Assembly (NCBI GenBank): GCA_032622095.1
Contig: CP136065.1
Location: 53,067,949 to 53,131,948 of the forward strand
Length of the DNA: 64,000 nt
Reading direction: 5' to 3'
Source: Siphonodentalium dalli
Taxonomy: Eukaryota > Mollusca > Scaphopoda > Gadilida > Siphonodentaliidae
This document shows positions 43,391 through 56,631 of this stretch, in pieces (position 1 is the stretch's first letter; every line of letters begins with the position of its first letter). The notes beneath the pieces were generated by a model. That model did no database searches. It was not told the origin of the DNA and saw only the letters and a program-made list of their open reading frames with translations. Made by a program: the position numbers and the translations under genes.

Positions 43391-44641
43391 AGCCTTGGTT
43401 GCTGAGAATTTGTGGTGCATGCAGGGGTGGGTGGGTGGTCAAAGCCACCAACAAGCAATTTTTTTCGCAACTAAAAAAAAAAAATTCTGCTTGTTTTTTA
43501 GTGTTTTGGCAATGAGTTGGGCTTCAAAACCACTTTGAATGAGAGAAATAATGTAATTCTAACTGTAAATTGACTGCAGGCAGTTATCGTGTTGTATTTT
43601 GTTGCAAATTTTGAAATCCAAGATGGCCGCTGGCAGCCATGTTTTTTTGGCCGAGTGACCTCAAAATGACTCATTCCTATTTACATGTCCATGTTAACAT
43701 CCATGATAAATAATATGCACAGAAATTCATATACAGCTGTTTACAGTGAATTTCCCCCCCCGAAAATCTCTGTTTTAGTGTTAAAGGGGGGGGGGTGGGT
43801 GTAAAAAAATGGTCGGAAAAAACTGCCGAAAACGGAAAAAAATTTGGCGGTGGGGGTGGGTGGGTACAAAAAATGATCGTAAGGGAAAAAATGCCATACG
43901 TGCCTGAAATTTTTTCCGACCCCCCCCCCCCCCCCCACCTGGTGCATGGACGATTGTGATTCTACACAGCTAATGATAGGATCAAACTCAACCTTTTAAG
44001 AGTAGAATTCCTACAGTGTCGTTGTTTCAGTGTATCAGGTTACATCTACTTTTGCCACGTTCTACATAAACCGGTGATGCATTAGTATGTGTACCAGCAG
44101 ATGGCAATATATTAACCAGGTTCAATCACTCGCACATGTAACTTGTTACGTGTTTTGCCATGCGAACTGAAGTCACCTGGCTCATGTGGTCATTACGTCT
44201 ATACGTACCCGCTTAAATCATTTAGACATGATTGTGTCCAACTTATAGCCAACGAAACCTGTAATAAAAAGGAATAATTCAATCATCTGATAACCGAATG
44301 GACCATTAACGCTTTGCAGGCGGCGGGAGAATGGGATTTACCTGCGCTGTAAGATTTGATTTTGATTGAATCTAAATTATCGGTGGTCTCATTGTGGCAG
44401 CTTGTCATCACCACCCGACTAGTATTTGCACATTTCGCATGACGTTATCTAATATGAATCGTACGTGACACGTAGTGGAGCAACCACACATGATGTGCCT
44501 AAAATTTGCCCTTTTTGGCGACATAACGCTAAGAATAATTTATGTAACATCATGCACGGTTACAACGGATACGACATGCCAAAATTAACAAGACGTGTCG
44601 TGGATTGTAAAATATTGTGACTTCTTCATTTTTCGTTTTCA
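43391..44641. other. No gene; single '..GCCATG..' unit and poly-G/poly-C tracts
   Basis: TTGAAATCCAAGATGGCCGC...GGCAGCCATG at 43610-43650 is one unit of the ~160-bp family. A run of G at about 43787 and of C at 43920-43937 lie in a segment with inverted similarity at its ends (GGTCGGAAAAAA...TTTTTTCCGACC). Confidence 0.45.
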
Positions 44642-45143
44642 TTAAAGGCACGTGCGGCCTTAATTGTCGAACATATTCATATTTGTTCCAAACACCGTAA
44701 ACAAAAAAACATTAAAACGCATACAGTTCCGTTCATATATACCATGACCATCGCGTAAACAGCATGTTATCATAAAGGCCTACTATATTTCACCTAAGCA
44801 AGAGCCTGATTGTGTTACAGAAGACAGCACAATGCTACTGGCTAATCACACACAAATGTCATAAACGCTCTGTATTAGTTCCATATCAGGTATTCACCAA
44901 CAAAGAACGCTCTTTATGTTTACCATCATAATATAAACAAACACCAGAAAAGTAACTTTTTATGCTTTTGTTTGCATAACAATGGTCAAACAAATGACCA
45001 TAACATACTGTTTATGCGATATTTCTTATTTGTATACGGACAAAGTCTATCTACATTTTGATGTTCTTTCTGTTTGTGGCGGTTTTTGACGGGTGTAGAT
45101 ATTTTCACAGGATACCCACAGCCAAGGCCAACCGTGTCTTTAA
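44642..45143 (-). mobile_element. AAAGG-family MITE, subtype 2, copy 2
   Basis: TTAAAGGCACGTGCGGCC at the left and GGCCAACCGTGTCTTTAA at the right with TTAA at both boundaries. Internal text is the reverse complement of 3584-4087. Confidence 0.75.
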
Positions 45144-45159
45144 CTCAGGCAATTTTAAA

Positions 45160-45395
45160 TAATCAGACTGGATCTTTGGTTCCAAAGCCTTCAGAATTGG
45201 CCGTCGGCAGGGTGCACTCGGATATATTAGTGAGTTCAAAATGACAGCCGCGGAGCAATACGTTACTTCTAAGACAGACTCGATATCGAATTGTGAGGAA
45301 TTAATATGAAATACTTGTGATAAATCACAGCTGACTGGTCTCCAGAGTAGTCCCCCCAGACACACGAGTTCGCTCTCATAATGGCATTAATGGCT
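45160..45395 (-). pseudogene. Possible TM7/helix-8 exon of a class A GPCR (weak)
   Basis: A minus-strand frame reads SVLEVTYCSAAVILNSLIYP followed by SAPCRRPILKALEPK. The spacing of N-S-L-I-Y and the basic CRRPILKAL resembles the NPxxY motif and the helix 8 start of rhodopsin-like receptors. The frame is closed upstream by TAA and runs into the MITE at 45143. No other receptor exon was seen. It could be chance: the resemblance rests on about 25 residues. Confidence 0.22.
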
Positions 45396-45984
45396 GACCG
45401 GAAGAATCTTCCTGAAATTGCTGTTTATGGCGGACTGTTGTCCATATCACATTCATCCCATTCTGTTGAATCGCCAGATAACTGTCGAATGCACATTTCG
45501 TATAACTAAACCAAAACAATCACTTTTGTGTAAATTCACGTTTTGCCCGTCGATGTTGCGAAACACTCCGGTAGGGTGATCAAATAGAAATGGAGAATAA
45601 TCTTGCTCAAAGTAGTTATTTTTACAAATATTATATCCAAATTGGCAACACACATCGCCTTTCTTATATATTAATTAATTGCAGTGATTCTCGAAGGTGA
45701 AATCGTTTTAGTTAGTTTGTCACCAGTAGTTGCGTCTCGATTCCAGAAGTAACTATTTACACTTGAGCGGAGTTCAGACGATGATTTCTATGGAATGGTA
45801 TACGGTCGATTTTCTTGAAATTTTCTGCAATGTTACTAAAATGCTACATTCCTTCAGTTGACATTGCGCCTGAATGCTAACTTATTAGTTTCACATACCC
45901 GAACAAGTCCGGTTTATTGTACATTTATTTTGTGTGAACCGGGTCAGATCATAAGGCTATTAATTAGAACATACATTTTTAATC
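45396..45984. other. No gene recognised
   Basis: Nothing identifiable beyond short ORFs. Confidence 0.25.
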
Positions 45985-46235
45985 TTTTAAAACTTTTAAA
46001 CGGACATGGTACATTCGAGTTTCCAAATTTTATCTACGTAATTTGGAAGGAGGTACATGATAGGTTGACAAATAAACGAAATATTGATATACCGGCTGCA
46101 TATGCTCTGAAAGATACTTTCCATGGCCACAGTTTCTTTCCAGCAATTTTTCGCACAGAAGTGAAAAAACGCTCTTTATTTCTACCATATAAGGAATAGA
46201 TTAACACGAAACGCTATTTTCTGTTCCGTGCCGTG
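45985..46235 (+). repeat. AACGGACATGG-type repeat, copy 2
   Basis: Matches 43150-43390 and 55396-55640; includes AAACGCTCTTTATTTC, CCATATAAGGAATAG and a second ACGCTATTTTCTGTTCCG. Confidence 0.6.
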
Positions 46236-46539
46236 CCGTGTCGTGCATATGTGGTCTTTTCTCATTATCTGGAGTTCGTGTTCTGATTTATGAAATAGAA
46301 TTAGGTGTTTTCCTCATATGTCTCATTAAATTTTATTTGGACTTCAGCCATTTCATCTTCCAATTTGTTTTGTTTTTCATTTTTTTTTTTATCTTGAGCA
46401 ATATTCAGAAGATTTTCCTCGAATTTCCATTTTGATCATTTCCCATAACATGTGTGCATCAATATAGGGTAGCTACTTTCGCCTATGGAGTATGCGTATT
46501 TATCAACGGTGGTGCTACAGTCCGATATATTCTGGATCC
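46236..46539. other. No gene recognised
   Basis: T-rich; the hydrophobic ORF here (46238-46435) reflects composition. Confidence 0.25.
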
Positions 46540-46985
46540 TTAAATATACGGGCGGTGTTGGTAGTGGGTATGCTGTTAAAATATTCACCTCCGTCAAAAA
46601 CAGCCATAAACAGAAATAATAGTAAAATATAGACAGACTTTGTTCTTATACCAATCAGAAATATGGCATAACAGTATATGTTATTGTAAAATGTTTTCCT
46701 TTGTTGTGTAAACAAAAAGCAATAAACGTTACAGAACCTGGCTTTTGTTTAGATCCGGATATGGTAAATAATAATAACGCGTGTTTATATCATTTGTGTA
46801 TGATTAACCAATAGAATTGCGCTGTGTTATGTAAACAGAAGCAAAACTTCTGTAACACGAGCAGGCTCTTGTTTACGTACACCATCGTACGTCTTGACGA
46901 CAATATACTATTTACGCGCTTATTATGTTTGGCATATGAACAAAACTATATATATTTTAATATTCCTTCTGTTGATGGAGATTTC
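46540..46985 (+). mobile_element. AAAGG-family MITE, subtype 1, right end replaced by GA repeat
   Basis: Starts TTAAATATACGGGCGGTGTTGG and follows the family to GTTGATGGAGATTTCAACAAA, where GAACAAATATGAATAT is expected; a (GA)n tract begins instead. Confidence 0.7.
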
Positions 46986-46989
46986 AACA

Positions 46990-48015
<1,026 letters not shown>

Positions 48016-49034
48016 TGTCTTTATATACACCGCTGCATGGTGTAATATCTAGTTAGAACATGTCCTTTGTACAATGCCTATGTATAGTATTTGTGCAATG
48101 TCTATATCACCAAACTGTATTATCAGTCATAATAGCATGGGCCGATGAGAATAATTGAGATATTAATGTGAGCTGTTCTGTCAGAAACAATTATGACGTC
48201 AGAAATATTTATGCCAATCAGTTCACAATTGACAACATTAATCACCTGCGAGCTAGCGGTTCATTGTAAACAGGTCAGACAAGTGAGTAGTGATAAGCGA
48301 AGTCAAACTGTATCCTATCAGGACATTTAAGGTCAGTCCAAAAGCATGTCTTCTCTTACGGATGCGGAAAGTAGTCAAGTCTGTGTGATATCTGGCATTT
48401 TATTAATGCACGAACGCCAGAAGCGACACGTCTGGCATATATACAGGCTTGATATAGAACATTTTCGACCATGACGCTTGTTTGGCGTGGGGTCTTGAAA
48501 GCTTCAAATCGATATGGGACTTAGTTGGATGTATCGGTCGGGATAATCTGGGCAAGAAGGTACAATATAATATGTTTTACTTAAATAGCTCAGAGTTAGC
48601 CACCCCGCCTGGTAGCTTTCGGGATCATATATAGCCCCAAGTCGGGGATCATATATAGCCCCTGCATCTTGGAAATCCTGATCCACCACTGCTATTAATA
48701 TAAAGAGAGGACTGGTAATTATTTAAATAGAACGTCCACCATATGGGTTATCCCACGAACAATTATTTTAAGTGGCCTGGCGACTCGTCCAAGATAGCGT
48801 ATTCTCTACATTCCGACTAAATTGGAATTAGAACTCAGTGCGTCAACACATCGACAATGATTGGGTTGTCAGTGGACACATATTACAGTGTCTGTATAAT
48901 CCATGTAAAACAATAATTACAGAGATTACATGCATGTGTGTATCCACTCTTAATGGGAATATTAGAACGAAATATTTAAATCCTGATAAACCTCTGTGTA
49001 CTTTAAAAACTGGGCGCGCAACTGCAAAACCAAA
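48016..49034. other. No intact gene; may hold the 5' part of the LINE
   Basis: Several short frames with stops; GGGATCATATATAGCCCC occurs twice at 48623-48662. Nothing recognisable before about 49035. Confidence 0.3.
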
Positions 49035-49733
49035 TCGTTACGTATACTTACACGTAATGTATGCGGATTTAGGAGAAGAATAATTACCCAGAATTCCAAG
49101 AACTTTGTAAAAATCATGACATGTTACGTTTTTCGGAAACCAAAAAAATACGACTGTGACGAAATAAAATACTATACCTGATTTTGAATTATATATGAAA
49201 AATAGAGCAAAATTTTCACGCGTAAAATCTGGTTGAATTATCATCGGTGTCAGTTCGATTATTAAATATTCGACGCACATCTTACATACCAAGAGCCCCG
49301 CCATGCATTGGTAAGAAATCAAGCTGGATGGGAATTAAGATAATAGTATAATAGATAATATGTGCATTATGCGTTCCACCAGAGAGCACTAGATATTCAT
49401 CTGATACGACATTTGATGAAGTGGCGGCCAAAATACTTAGTATCAGAGAGCGTACATAGTCAAACCATTTTTATTACTGGTGATTTTAATGCGCGAAAAG
49501 CTAAGGACTCAGACTACATTCACGAACAAGAAAACAGACACGAACCTATCCAAATTACCAATGATATTTGTAACTCCGAACAAGCTTTTGAAAGAGTGGG
49601 CTTCACTAAACAAAGATATAACATGGATAAAATGAAAAACAATTTTGGTCGAAAATTACTCACGCTTTGCCACATTAGCGAAATGTTTTTAAGAAAATAC
49701 AATAATACCTTCGTTTCCGGTAACGGAGGGTAA
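49035..49733 (+). pseudogene. LINE endonuclease (EEP) domain, N-terminal part, decayed
   Basis: Fragments in three frames follow the order of a non-LTR retrotransposon apurinic-like endonuclease. First ILTRNVCGF (about 49037); then, after shifts, NRAKFSRVKSG and IIIGVSSIIKYS (49195-49270); then CVPPESTRYSSDTTFDEVA (49370-49430); then FITGDFNARKAKDSDYI (49470-49520) and NNFGRKLLTLCHISEMF (49640-49690). GDFNAR is the conserved metal-coordinating motif. Several stops and frameshifts break it. The domain nicks target DNA in active elements. It is cut by an inverted-end insertion just after the last motif. Confidence 0.75.
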
Positions 49734-52035
49734 AAACTCAGGGTAGGGAGGGGTAAAAAAAAATTAATTCCCCACAACGCACAAGGTAATAACAGCCGTC
49801 AATGTATTGTATATACAGGTATACTATGTATATTGTCTATCTGGATATAATATTGTAATGAATTCGCAAGGCACTGTATTTTCTATTGTATTTAAGTTTT
49901 TATTTATGATATGGAGTAAAACCACTCTTTGTACAAATCTTGCATATTTGAGTGACTGGCTTGAATCTTTGTCTCGGGGAAGCTTTCGCCACACCACCAC
50001 CGTCCCCACATTGGACACAGAAATAAGCTTCACCCATACCAGAACCATAGTATGCCAGCTCTAGAGGATCTGACAGGGATAGTCTTGGGTAAATATTGGG
50101 GCCCATGCAATTGGGAAAAATAGATACTATAGCGGGGTAAATGGGACATTTTCGAATTGAAATAATGACACTTTAAAATGAAAAGGGGACTCAATGAACT
50201 AATGGATAAAACTACAGTGTATATACCAGCTCATACTAACTCAATACCTCTGTATATCTTATAAAGACAGTATCCTAGTAGTAGATATTATTATATACAA
50301 ATTATAGTAGGACTATTATATATGATTGATTCTTGGTATAAGTTAGTATGTACAATTAAGTAGTTATTCGATAATAACATGTTGCGTTAAAGCATGAATT
50401 CACACTATGTGAACAATATTCAACCTGCTGAAAAAAGTTCCCATGTGCACCTCCCTGCACCTTCCCACAATCATACTGGGGTTACATGCCTTAGTGCCTC
50501 ATTATCTTACTAAACTTACTAAAATAGCTTCCGATGAGAACGGATTGTAACACGACAATATAGATTCTTTCTGAGATTCACGGTTGTCCAGACGCATAGG
50601 TGTGTGTATGCATCTTGTAAAAAATAGAACCAGACTTGAACAAAATACAATGAGTGATTTTTTGCCATTTCCGATAACCAACAAAGATCGATTTTTACAT
50701 TGAATCAAACTGTAACAGAAGCCATTATAACTTCAATATCGAATAGAATATCTAATTTCGAAGCAATGTCAATAGTTCACACCTTGATGAAATAAGCCAA
50801 CCAGGGGTGTACATAATTATTAAACTATAATCCCTCTTTTGTCGAACAGCATCAAAAGCGGGCAGAAATAAATATAACGATGTCAGTTTCCCGTACATCG
50901 AGCGTCCTGCGTGAGCCCCGGCGACATTAGGGGTGTCGGCAACTTTGCGACCGGATGCAAAGGATTATCAAATAGTGGTATCTGTAAATTTCACATCCTA
51001 TTTGGCGTCAATAGAGTACTCTATAAAGAAAACGCAATGAGTTACTTATTGTCAAGTGGCAACACTGGCACAAAGTGAACTCGTTCGGTGAAGGTTGCGT
51101 GTATACAAACACCGCGAAGCACGTGCAATGTGTGAAATTTCGTGTCATTCTCTTGGAAAACGTTTGTTGATTCCCATTTACATGTACGTTGACGCAGCAA
51201 TATGGGGGAAGCTTTAGATTCCCAAATGGATTCAGTAAAACGTTCGCATAAGATCCCAAATGCACCGGTTAGTGTGGATAGCAGACATTTGAAGTCAATA
51301 TTACAACGGTGTTATATAACAGCTTTATATATAACGAAAACACTTCACATAAAAAATACTCGCGGCGCAATTAATATTCTTAACACATCATCGATGGGGA
51401 CTACCGTTTCCACTTTAAATGTTTACATTTAAAAGATCCCAGTGTGTTCGATGGCATTGTTTAATACAGCGTAAACACTTGTCTTTGTTAATTTTTGGTT
51501 TAGGAAACCGAACTAAAAGCACTTCGGGATATTTGTATAAATATCGTTCGTCAACCGTACATGTTACCTATGCCAATTTTAACACCTTTGTAACTATATA
51601 ACATATATTTGCTCTCGTGTTTGTAAACCCCATACTGCTTATAATGGTTGTTAGGGAGTAGCTTGTGGTGTCTTCCATGTCGCTATGCAGACACATGTCG
51701 CCTCAACGATTAAACTATCGGCTCACTGGCTATAATAGAAAATGGGGCGGTACTTAAGGATAGGTCCATTGAGTTAATAAACATCCGATACCCATAAGTC
51801 TAAAAGACTTTGTTTTATTTTATGTTAACGTTGCCTATTTTCGAGGAGTCGCGTTTGTGGATGTGTGTTAGCAAATAACCACGGTATGGTATGTTTTGTG
51901 AGCGCGCTTTTGCAAGTTAATTAGGCTAATGACTAATTTAATTAAAACCAGCAACATAAACTAATAGAAACTGCAAAAATAATGTCCAGATGAGAGAACG
52001 ACCGGGTGGGATGTTTACCGGAAACGAAGGTATTA
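49708..52035. mobile_element. ~2.3-kb segment with 23-bp inverted ends inserted in the LINE endonuclease
   Basis: AATACCTTCGTTTCCGG (within 49708-49731) has an exact complement near 52012-52034; 23 bases pair in all. The LINE endonuclease reads up to the left end and resumes just past the right end, so the segment was inserted. TA on both sides of ATACC...GGTAT would fit a TA target, as in Tc1/mariner-type elements. No transposase was recognised inside; short frames such as 51202-51432 are unassigned. Could be several nested insertions. Confidence 0.55.
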
Positions 52036-52190
52036 TTTGTGTAGGCCTTATAAATGGGCACCTATGCAATGACGGTATGATAAGAGCATTCACTTCTGGC
52101 GACACCTCGACAATTGACTACACGACCTGTTCTCTCTCAGCTTTACCAATAGTAAAGAACTATTTTCGGATATTCACAAAACATTAACAT
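51990..52190 (+). pseudogene. LINE endonuclease domain, C-terminal part
   Basis: Past the inverted end (about 52035) the frame reads ICVGLINGHLCNDGMIRAF then TSGDTSTIDYTTCS, matching the 'NGR..GD....T....GSS.VDY' end of EEP domains of LINEs. It continues the fragment that stops near 49705. Confidence 0.7.
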
Positions 52191-52379
52191 CTGGAATATC
52201 AATCGATTTAAATGTGCACGAAGGGATTATATCTGATTCTTCTTAAATGCTCCCAAGACGTAGATAGGATCGAACAAAATCAATTGAATTGATATACAAT
52301 TTAGATCCAGACGATATTAAATGAATTATAAAAAGCCTCAACTGTTACACTTAAAGACATATACTGTAAACTTTTTAAT

Positions 52380-53341
52380 ATAGTCTTTTATTCTTGATGT
52401 ATACTTGATTACTGGGTAATTGGAACCATTATACCTCTATATAAAATAAAGGAGATCCATGTGACCCTAAAACTCACAAAAGATATTCGACTGTTGATAA
52501 TATTTGTGTTCTTCACATGCTGACAGAAATGGCTAAGTCACTAAACAGAAGCTTATATTGTGCATTCATTGACTTTGATAAGGCATCTGTTAAAGTATGG
52601 AGACATGGACTATGGCACAAACGTTTGCCCAACGGTGTAAATGGAAAAAAACATTTAAAGTCATTTGCAATATGTACTCGATCAATAAGCCAAAGTTGAA
52701 CTAGGAAATGAGCTCTCCAATTTGTTTCCATGTTTATCTGGTTTTCGGCAACGACAATCTTTTAATGACCATTTTTGCATTGTTCATAAACAAATCTTAT
52801 CTGACAACTGCATGGGTTTTTGGTCTGCCAAAATTGTTACGATGATATTGAAGAAAACATCTATATGAAATATGAAACTTTTTGTAATTTTATATGCAGA
52901 TGGCGCTGTACTGATGACAGAAACCACCTGCACAATTGCAAAAAGCTTTGATCTCCTTCTATAAGTGCTGTGAAATGTGTATTTGAACAGTTTATGCCGA
53001 TGAAACCAAAATAATGTTGATATCCAAGCGAAGCCTTCCAAAAAAAAACAACATACATTTTCTGTAATGGGAGGGAAATTGAAGGTGTTAAACACATTCA
53101 ATTATTGGGAAATATACACACTAAATCTGGCTCATATTATTAAGCAAAGAATGTGCTTGTAGACGAAGGCACTAAAGCCATATACTCCATAATCACCAAA
53201 TCAAGAGCACACTGCCTTTCGACAAAAGACGAATTTGATTTATTTGATGCACAAGTTGCACCCATACTGGCCTATGGGAGTGAACTTTGGGCTACAGGAA
53301 AAAGTGATAAACATGAAAACATACATAGACAATTTTGTTAG
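52380..53341 (+). pseudogene. LINE reverse transcriptase domain, decayed
   Basis: In order: IGTIIPLYKIKGDPCDPK-like text (52415-52465, two frames); LNRSLYCAFIDFDKA then SVKVWRHGLWHKRLPNGVNG (52540-52650), where the usual FD after KA is gone; LYADGAVLMTET (about 52890-52930), where the catalytic YADD reads YADG; CNGREIEGVKHIQLLGN (53065-53115); LFDAQVAPILAYGSELWA (53235-53295). These are motifs of the CR1/L2/jockey-like RT and thumb. Frameshifts, stops and the altered YADD show it is dead. Confidence 0.78.
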
Positions 53342-53631
53342 TTTGTTTAACAGCTAAAACCACCCACATGTAATTGTATGATATACAGAGAGAGAGCGGC
53401 CGTATGACATTTGATATATTAATTACCATGCATGTGATAAAGTATTGGTTGAAAGTGAAAAATATGAATTGTAATAGATATTGTAGATATTATATATTTT
53501 CACTAATTTCACATGGATATCAACAATGTTAAGCAAATTTTAACAGAATGTGGCCAGCTTCACTTAATGAATATAGATAAATATAGATATTGAGCGATTA
53601 CTCTCATACATTGAGTGCAACCTTATTTGTA

Positions 53632-53860
53632 AATACCATGATACATGGCAGACTGATATAGATACATGATACATGGCAGACTGATATAGATACATGATAC
53701 ATGGCAGACTGATATAGATACATGATACATGGCAGACTGATATAGATACATGATACATGGCAGACTGATATAGATACATGATACATGGCAGACTGATATA
53801 GATACATGATACATGGCAGACTGATATAGATACATGATACATGGCAGACTGATATATACG
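53632..53860. repeat. 28-bp minisatellite, eight units
   Basis: ATACATGGCAGACTGATATAG (unit core, 20 bases shown as ATACATGGCAGACTGATATA) recurs at 53641, 53669, 53697, 53725, 53753, 53781, 53809 and 53837, an exact 28-bp period with almost no variation. It lies between two parts of the LINE. Three minus-strand frames stay open across it and give the same repeating peptide, so they are artefacts. Confidence 0.9.
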
Positions 53861-53995
53861 CCTCGGGTAGTGGGGATTTATATACAAAATGTTCAAACAC
53901 GGTATCCATTCTGAAGATTACTTGAATGTTAACATTAAGTATATTTAGTACATGTAACCACCAGTTGCCTATAGAGACAGACCGATGGATTAATA

Positions 53996-54223
53996 TTGAT
54001 CCAGCTGACAAAATATACACAAAGTGTTGGTGATTCATTTCACTATTTATTGGAATGTGAGTTCTTTACGGATGTAAGAAAACGCTTTTTACAACCAAAA
54101 TATATTAGAAGAAAAGCTGCTACTGCAATGAATAAAATTCTTAATTTGAAGAATCCCACATTACTACGCAGACTATGTTCTTTCATTAGAATCATCACGA
54201 ACGTTTTCTCAGTTCACAATTAA
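53996..54223 (+). pseudogene. LINE C-terminal fragment
   Basis: DSFHYLLECEFFTDVRKRFL then MNKILNLKNPTLLRRLCSFI resembles the 'E.HFLL.C..F...R..L' C-terminal block common after the RT in CR1-like and related LINEs. The frame ends at a TAA near 54223. No polyA-type tail was recognised before the MITE at 54362. Confidence 0.65.
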
Positions 54224-54361
54224 TGCATACAAATTTATCGGAGAGAAACACTACATGGATTCCCATGCATTCGTCTATACGGAAAACACTTTAATTTAAT
54301 TGACCTTAAGTTGAATTATTACAAACATCATAACAAATCTGGTTGATAAAAATGTTTGGTC

Positions 54362-54862
54362 TTAAAGGTACGGTTGGCCTTGGTGGTGGGTATCCTGTGA
54401 AAATATTTCCACCCGTCAAAAACCGCCACAAACAGAAAGAACATCAAAATGTAGATAGACTTTGTCCGTATACAAATAAGAAATATCGCATAAACAGTAT
54501 GTTATTGTCATTTGTTTGACCATTGTTATGTAAACAAAGGCATAAACAGTTACTTTTCTGGTGTTTGTTTATATTATGATGGTAAACATAAAGAGCGTTC
54601 TTTGTTGGTGAATTCCCGATATGGAACCAATAAAGAGCGTTTATGTCATTTTTGTGTGATTAGCCAGTAGCATTGTGCTGTCTTCAGTAACACAATCAGG
54701 ATCTTGCTTAGGTAAAATATAGTAGGTCTTTATGATAACATGCTGTTTACGCGTAGTCATGGTATATATGAACGAAACTGTATGCATTTTAATGTGTTTC
54801 TGTTTACGGTGATTGGAACAAATATGAATATTTTCGACAACTAAGGCCTCACGTGCCTTTAA
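54362..54862 (+). mobile_element. AAAGG-family MITE, subtype 2, copy 3
   Basis: TTAAAGGTACGGTTGGCC at the left and GGCCTCACGTGCCTTTAA at the right with TTAA at both boundaries. Very close to 3584-4087. Confidence 0.8.
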
Positions 54863-55062
54863 AAGCCAGGAATTGTCGTTTTGGAAGATGTGTACCAAAT
54901 TACACCGTATCTTTTTCCGACAAAAGAAACCAATGCTTGGCCATGTTAAGTGCTTTCCAAAGAATCCACCAGTTGTATCTTAAGATGGACGTTAGTTTAC
55001 GAAAAATTTAGTTAATGGAAAAAAATTCATAGGCTATCAATGTTGAAACAAGTGATTTATGC

Positions 55063-55215
55063 GCGACCGTAACCATGACTATCGACATTTTGAAATGTTG
55101 ATTCCAATTGCATGGAACAAAGCTGTCGCTGTACACCACCTGGGTCCGCCAATAAATGACCAATACCACTGAGTAAATTGATATGACTACTTGATGGGCA
55201 CCATTATTTGTCGTT
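55063..55215. repeat. Direct repeat, copy 1 (partner 56030-56185)
   Basis: Shared landmarks: CCATGACTATCGACAT, AAGCTGTCGCTG, CAATAAATGACCAATACCACT, GAGTAAATTGATA. About 80% alike by eye to 56030-56185, 970 bp away, same orientation. Confidence 0.6.
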
Positions 55216-55395
55216 ACAATTCAAAACTATTCCGTCTGTAAGTATTTCATGTATATTTATATATCGACCAAGCTTGATACCGACGGACAGTGACACATTG
55301 AAAGGCGCTGTATAAATTTGATTTGAGGCTTGAAGATCATGACCAGGCTATCCTTAATAGTTTACTATATGTGCTGTGATATTGGCCTAATTTCT

Positions 55396-55640
55396 TAAAC
55401 GGACATGGCTCATTCGAACCTCCAATTTGTTTTCTACGTAATTTGGAGCGACGGATACGATAGGTCGATAAATAAACTATTGGTATATCGGCTTCATATG
55501 CTCTGAAAAACACTTGCCAAAGTCACAGCCATTTTTCAGCCGTTTTCAACTTTTTGCAAGAAGTCATAAACGCTCTTTATTGTTACCATATCAGGAATAG
55601 ACTACCACGGAACGCTCTTTTCTGTTCCATGTCGTGCAAA
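55396..55640 (+). repeat. AACGGACATGG-type repeat, copy 3
   Basis: Includes AAACGGACATGGCTCATTCG, TCTACGTAATTTGGAGCG, CATAAACGCTCTTTATTG, CCATATCAGGAATAGAC and GGAACGCTCTTTTCTGTTCC. Continues to about 55850 with text shared with 13540-13720. Confidence 0.6.
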
Positions 55641-56029
55641 TGTCTGTTTTATGTTTGGGACCCAAACACCGTATTCACAGTTGTATTTTTCATTACTTCA
55701 ATGCGTCTTTTTTGGATTACATAATGCTCGTAGAAAGGTAGTTCGGGTATTTATCGACCTATTTCGATACTCAGAAAAATTCAAAAGCGAATAGTATTAT
55801 GTGTATTTTGAAGCGCAAACCGCCATGTGGCTTTAAGATGCCCGAAATTACCCTTCAAGTATCTGGTAAGAATAATTCTTGTTACACCTCGTGTCATTTT
55901 ATTGCTCTAATACATGTATTCGATCAAAATATCGAACAAACATTCCAAAATTAATCATTCCAAAATGTGCAATAGTTAGACATTTTTGAATAAATTCATG
56001 AAAATTTGCCAGGCAATATTGCCAGTTAT

Positions 56030-56185
56030 ATGACCCTTAACCATGGCTATCGACATATTTAAATGTTGGTGTGCAATTTCATAGCGCAATGCTGTCGTTG
56101 CAGACCGCCTTGAACAGGGTCGGTCAATAAATGACCAATGCCACTGAGTAAATTGATACGACTAGTTAATGGCAGCATTGTTTGT
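56030..56185. repeat. Direct repeat, copy 2
   Basis: Second copy of 55063-55215. The pair flanks about 815 bp that includes an AACGGACATGG-type repeat, so a duplication or a pair of long terminal repeats is possible; no LTR features were found. Confidence 0.6.
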
Positions 56186-56631
56186 GGCCCATCACTTAAG
56201 TCCTCTCCACCATTTAGGAGAGTCTTCAACGGGCTGTCGTTTCGCATCTATATCGCACTTTATTGCGCAAACCTTTTAGGGGGCGCGCACTTATTTTCTC
56301 GTTCGTTTTCGTTGGCATGATGCTGTATCATCGGTCTCAAGACTCTGCGAACAAGAGGTGGAGACAGCTATAGACCGATTTCCAGACTCGAGAAGTCAAT
56401 CTCCCACGCAACAATATGTGATCAATGTCGGTAGCGGAGAAACTGAATGAATCACTTAAGATTGTCTCGAGCGCGAGATTGTAGTTGTGGTGGTGCTCAT
56501 TGCGCACTGAAAATCCTCGGTTCTTTAGGGTACGTTCATACACTAGCAAGTTTGCACGATATGACTTATATGCATTTCGTCGTATAAAACGACATGATGC
56601 CATAGTATGAACGGAAACATATTTAATAAAT
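56186..56631. other. No gene recognised
   Basis: A 117-codon minus frame (56690-56337) extends into the hairpin and has no recognised features. Confidence 0.25.

Noticed and set aside
53564-54038. Three overlapping minus-strand ORFs (70-144 codons) with the same repeating peptide
   Set aside because: Explained by the 28-bp minisatellite, open in all three minus frames.
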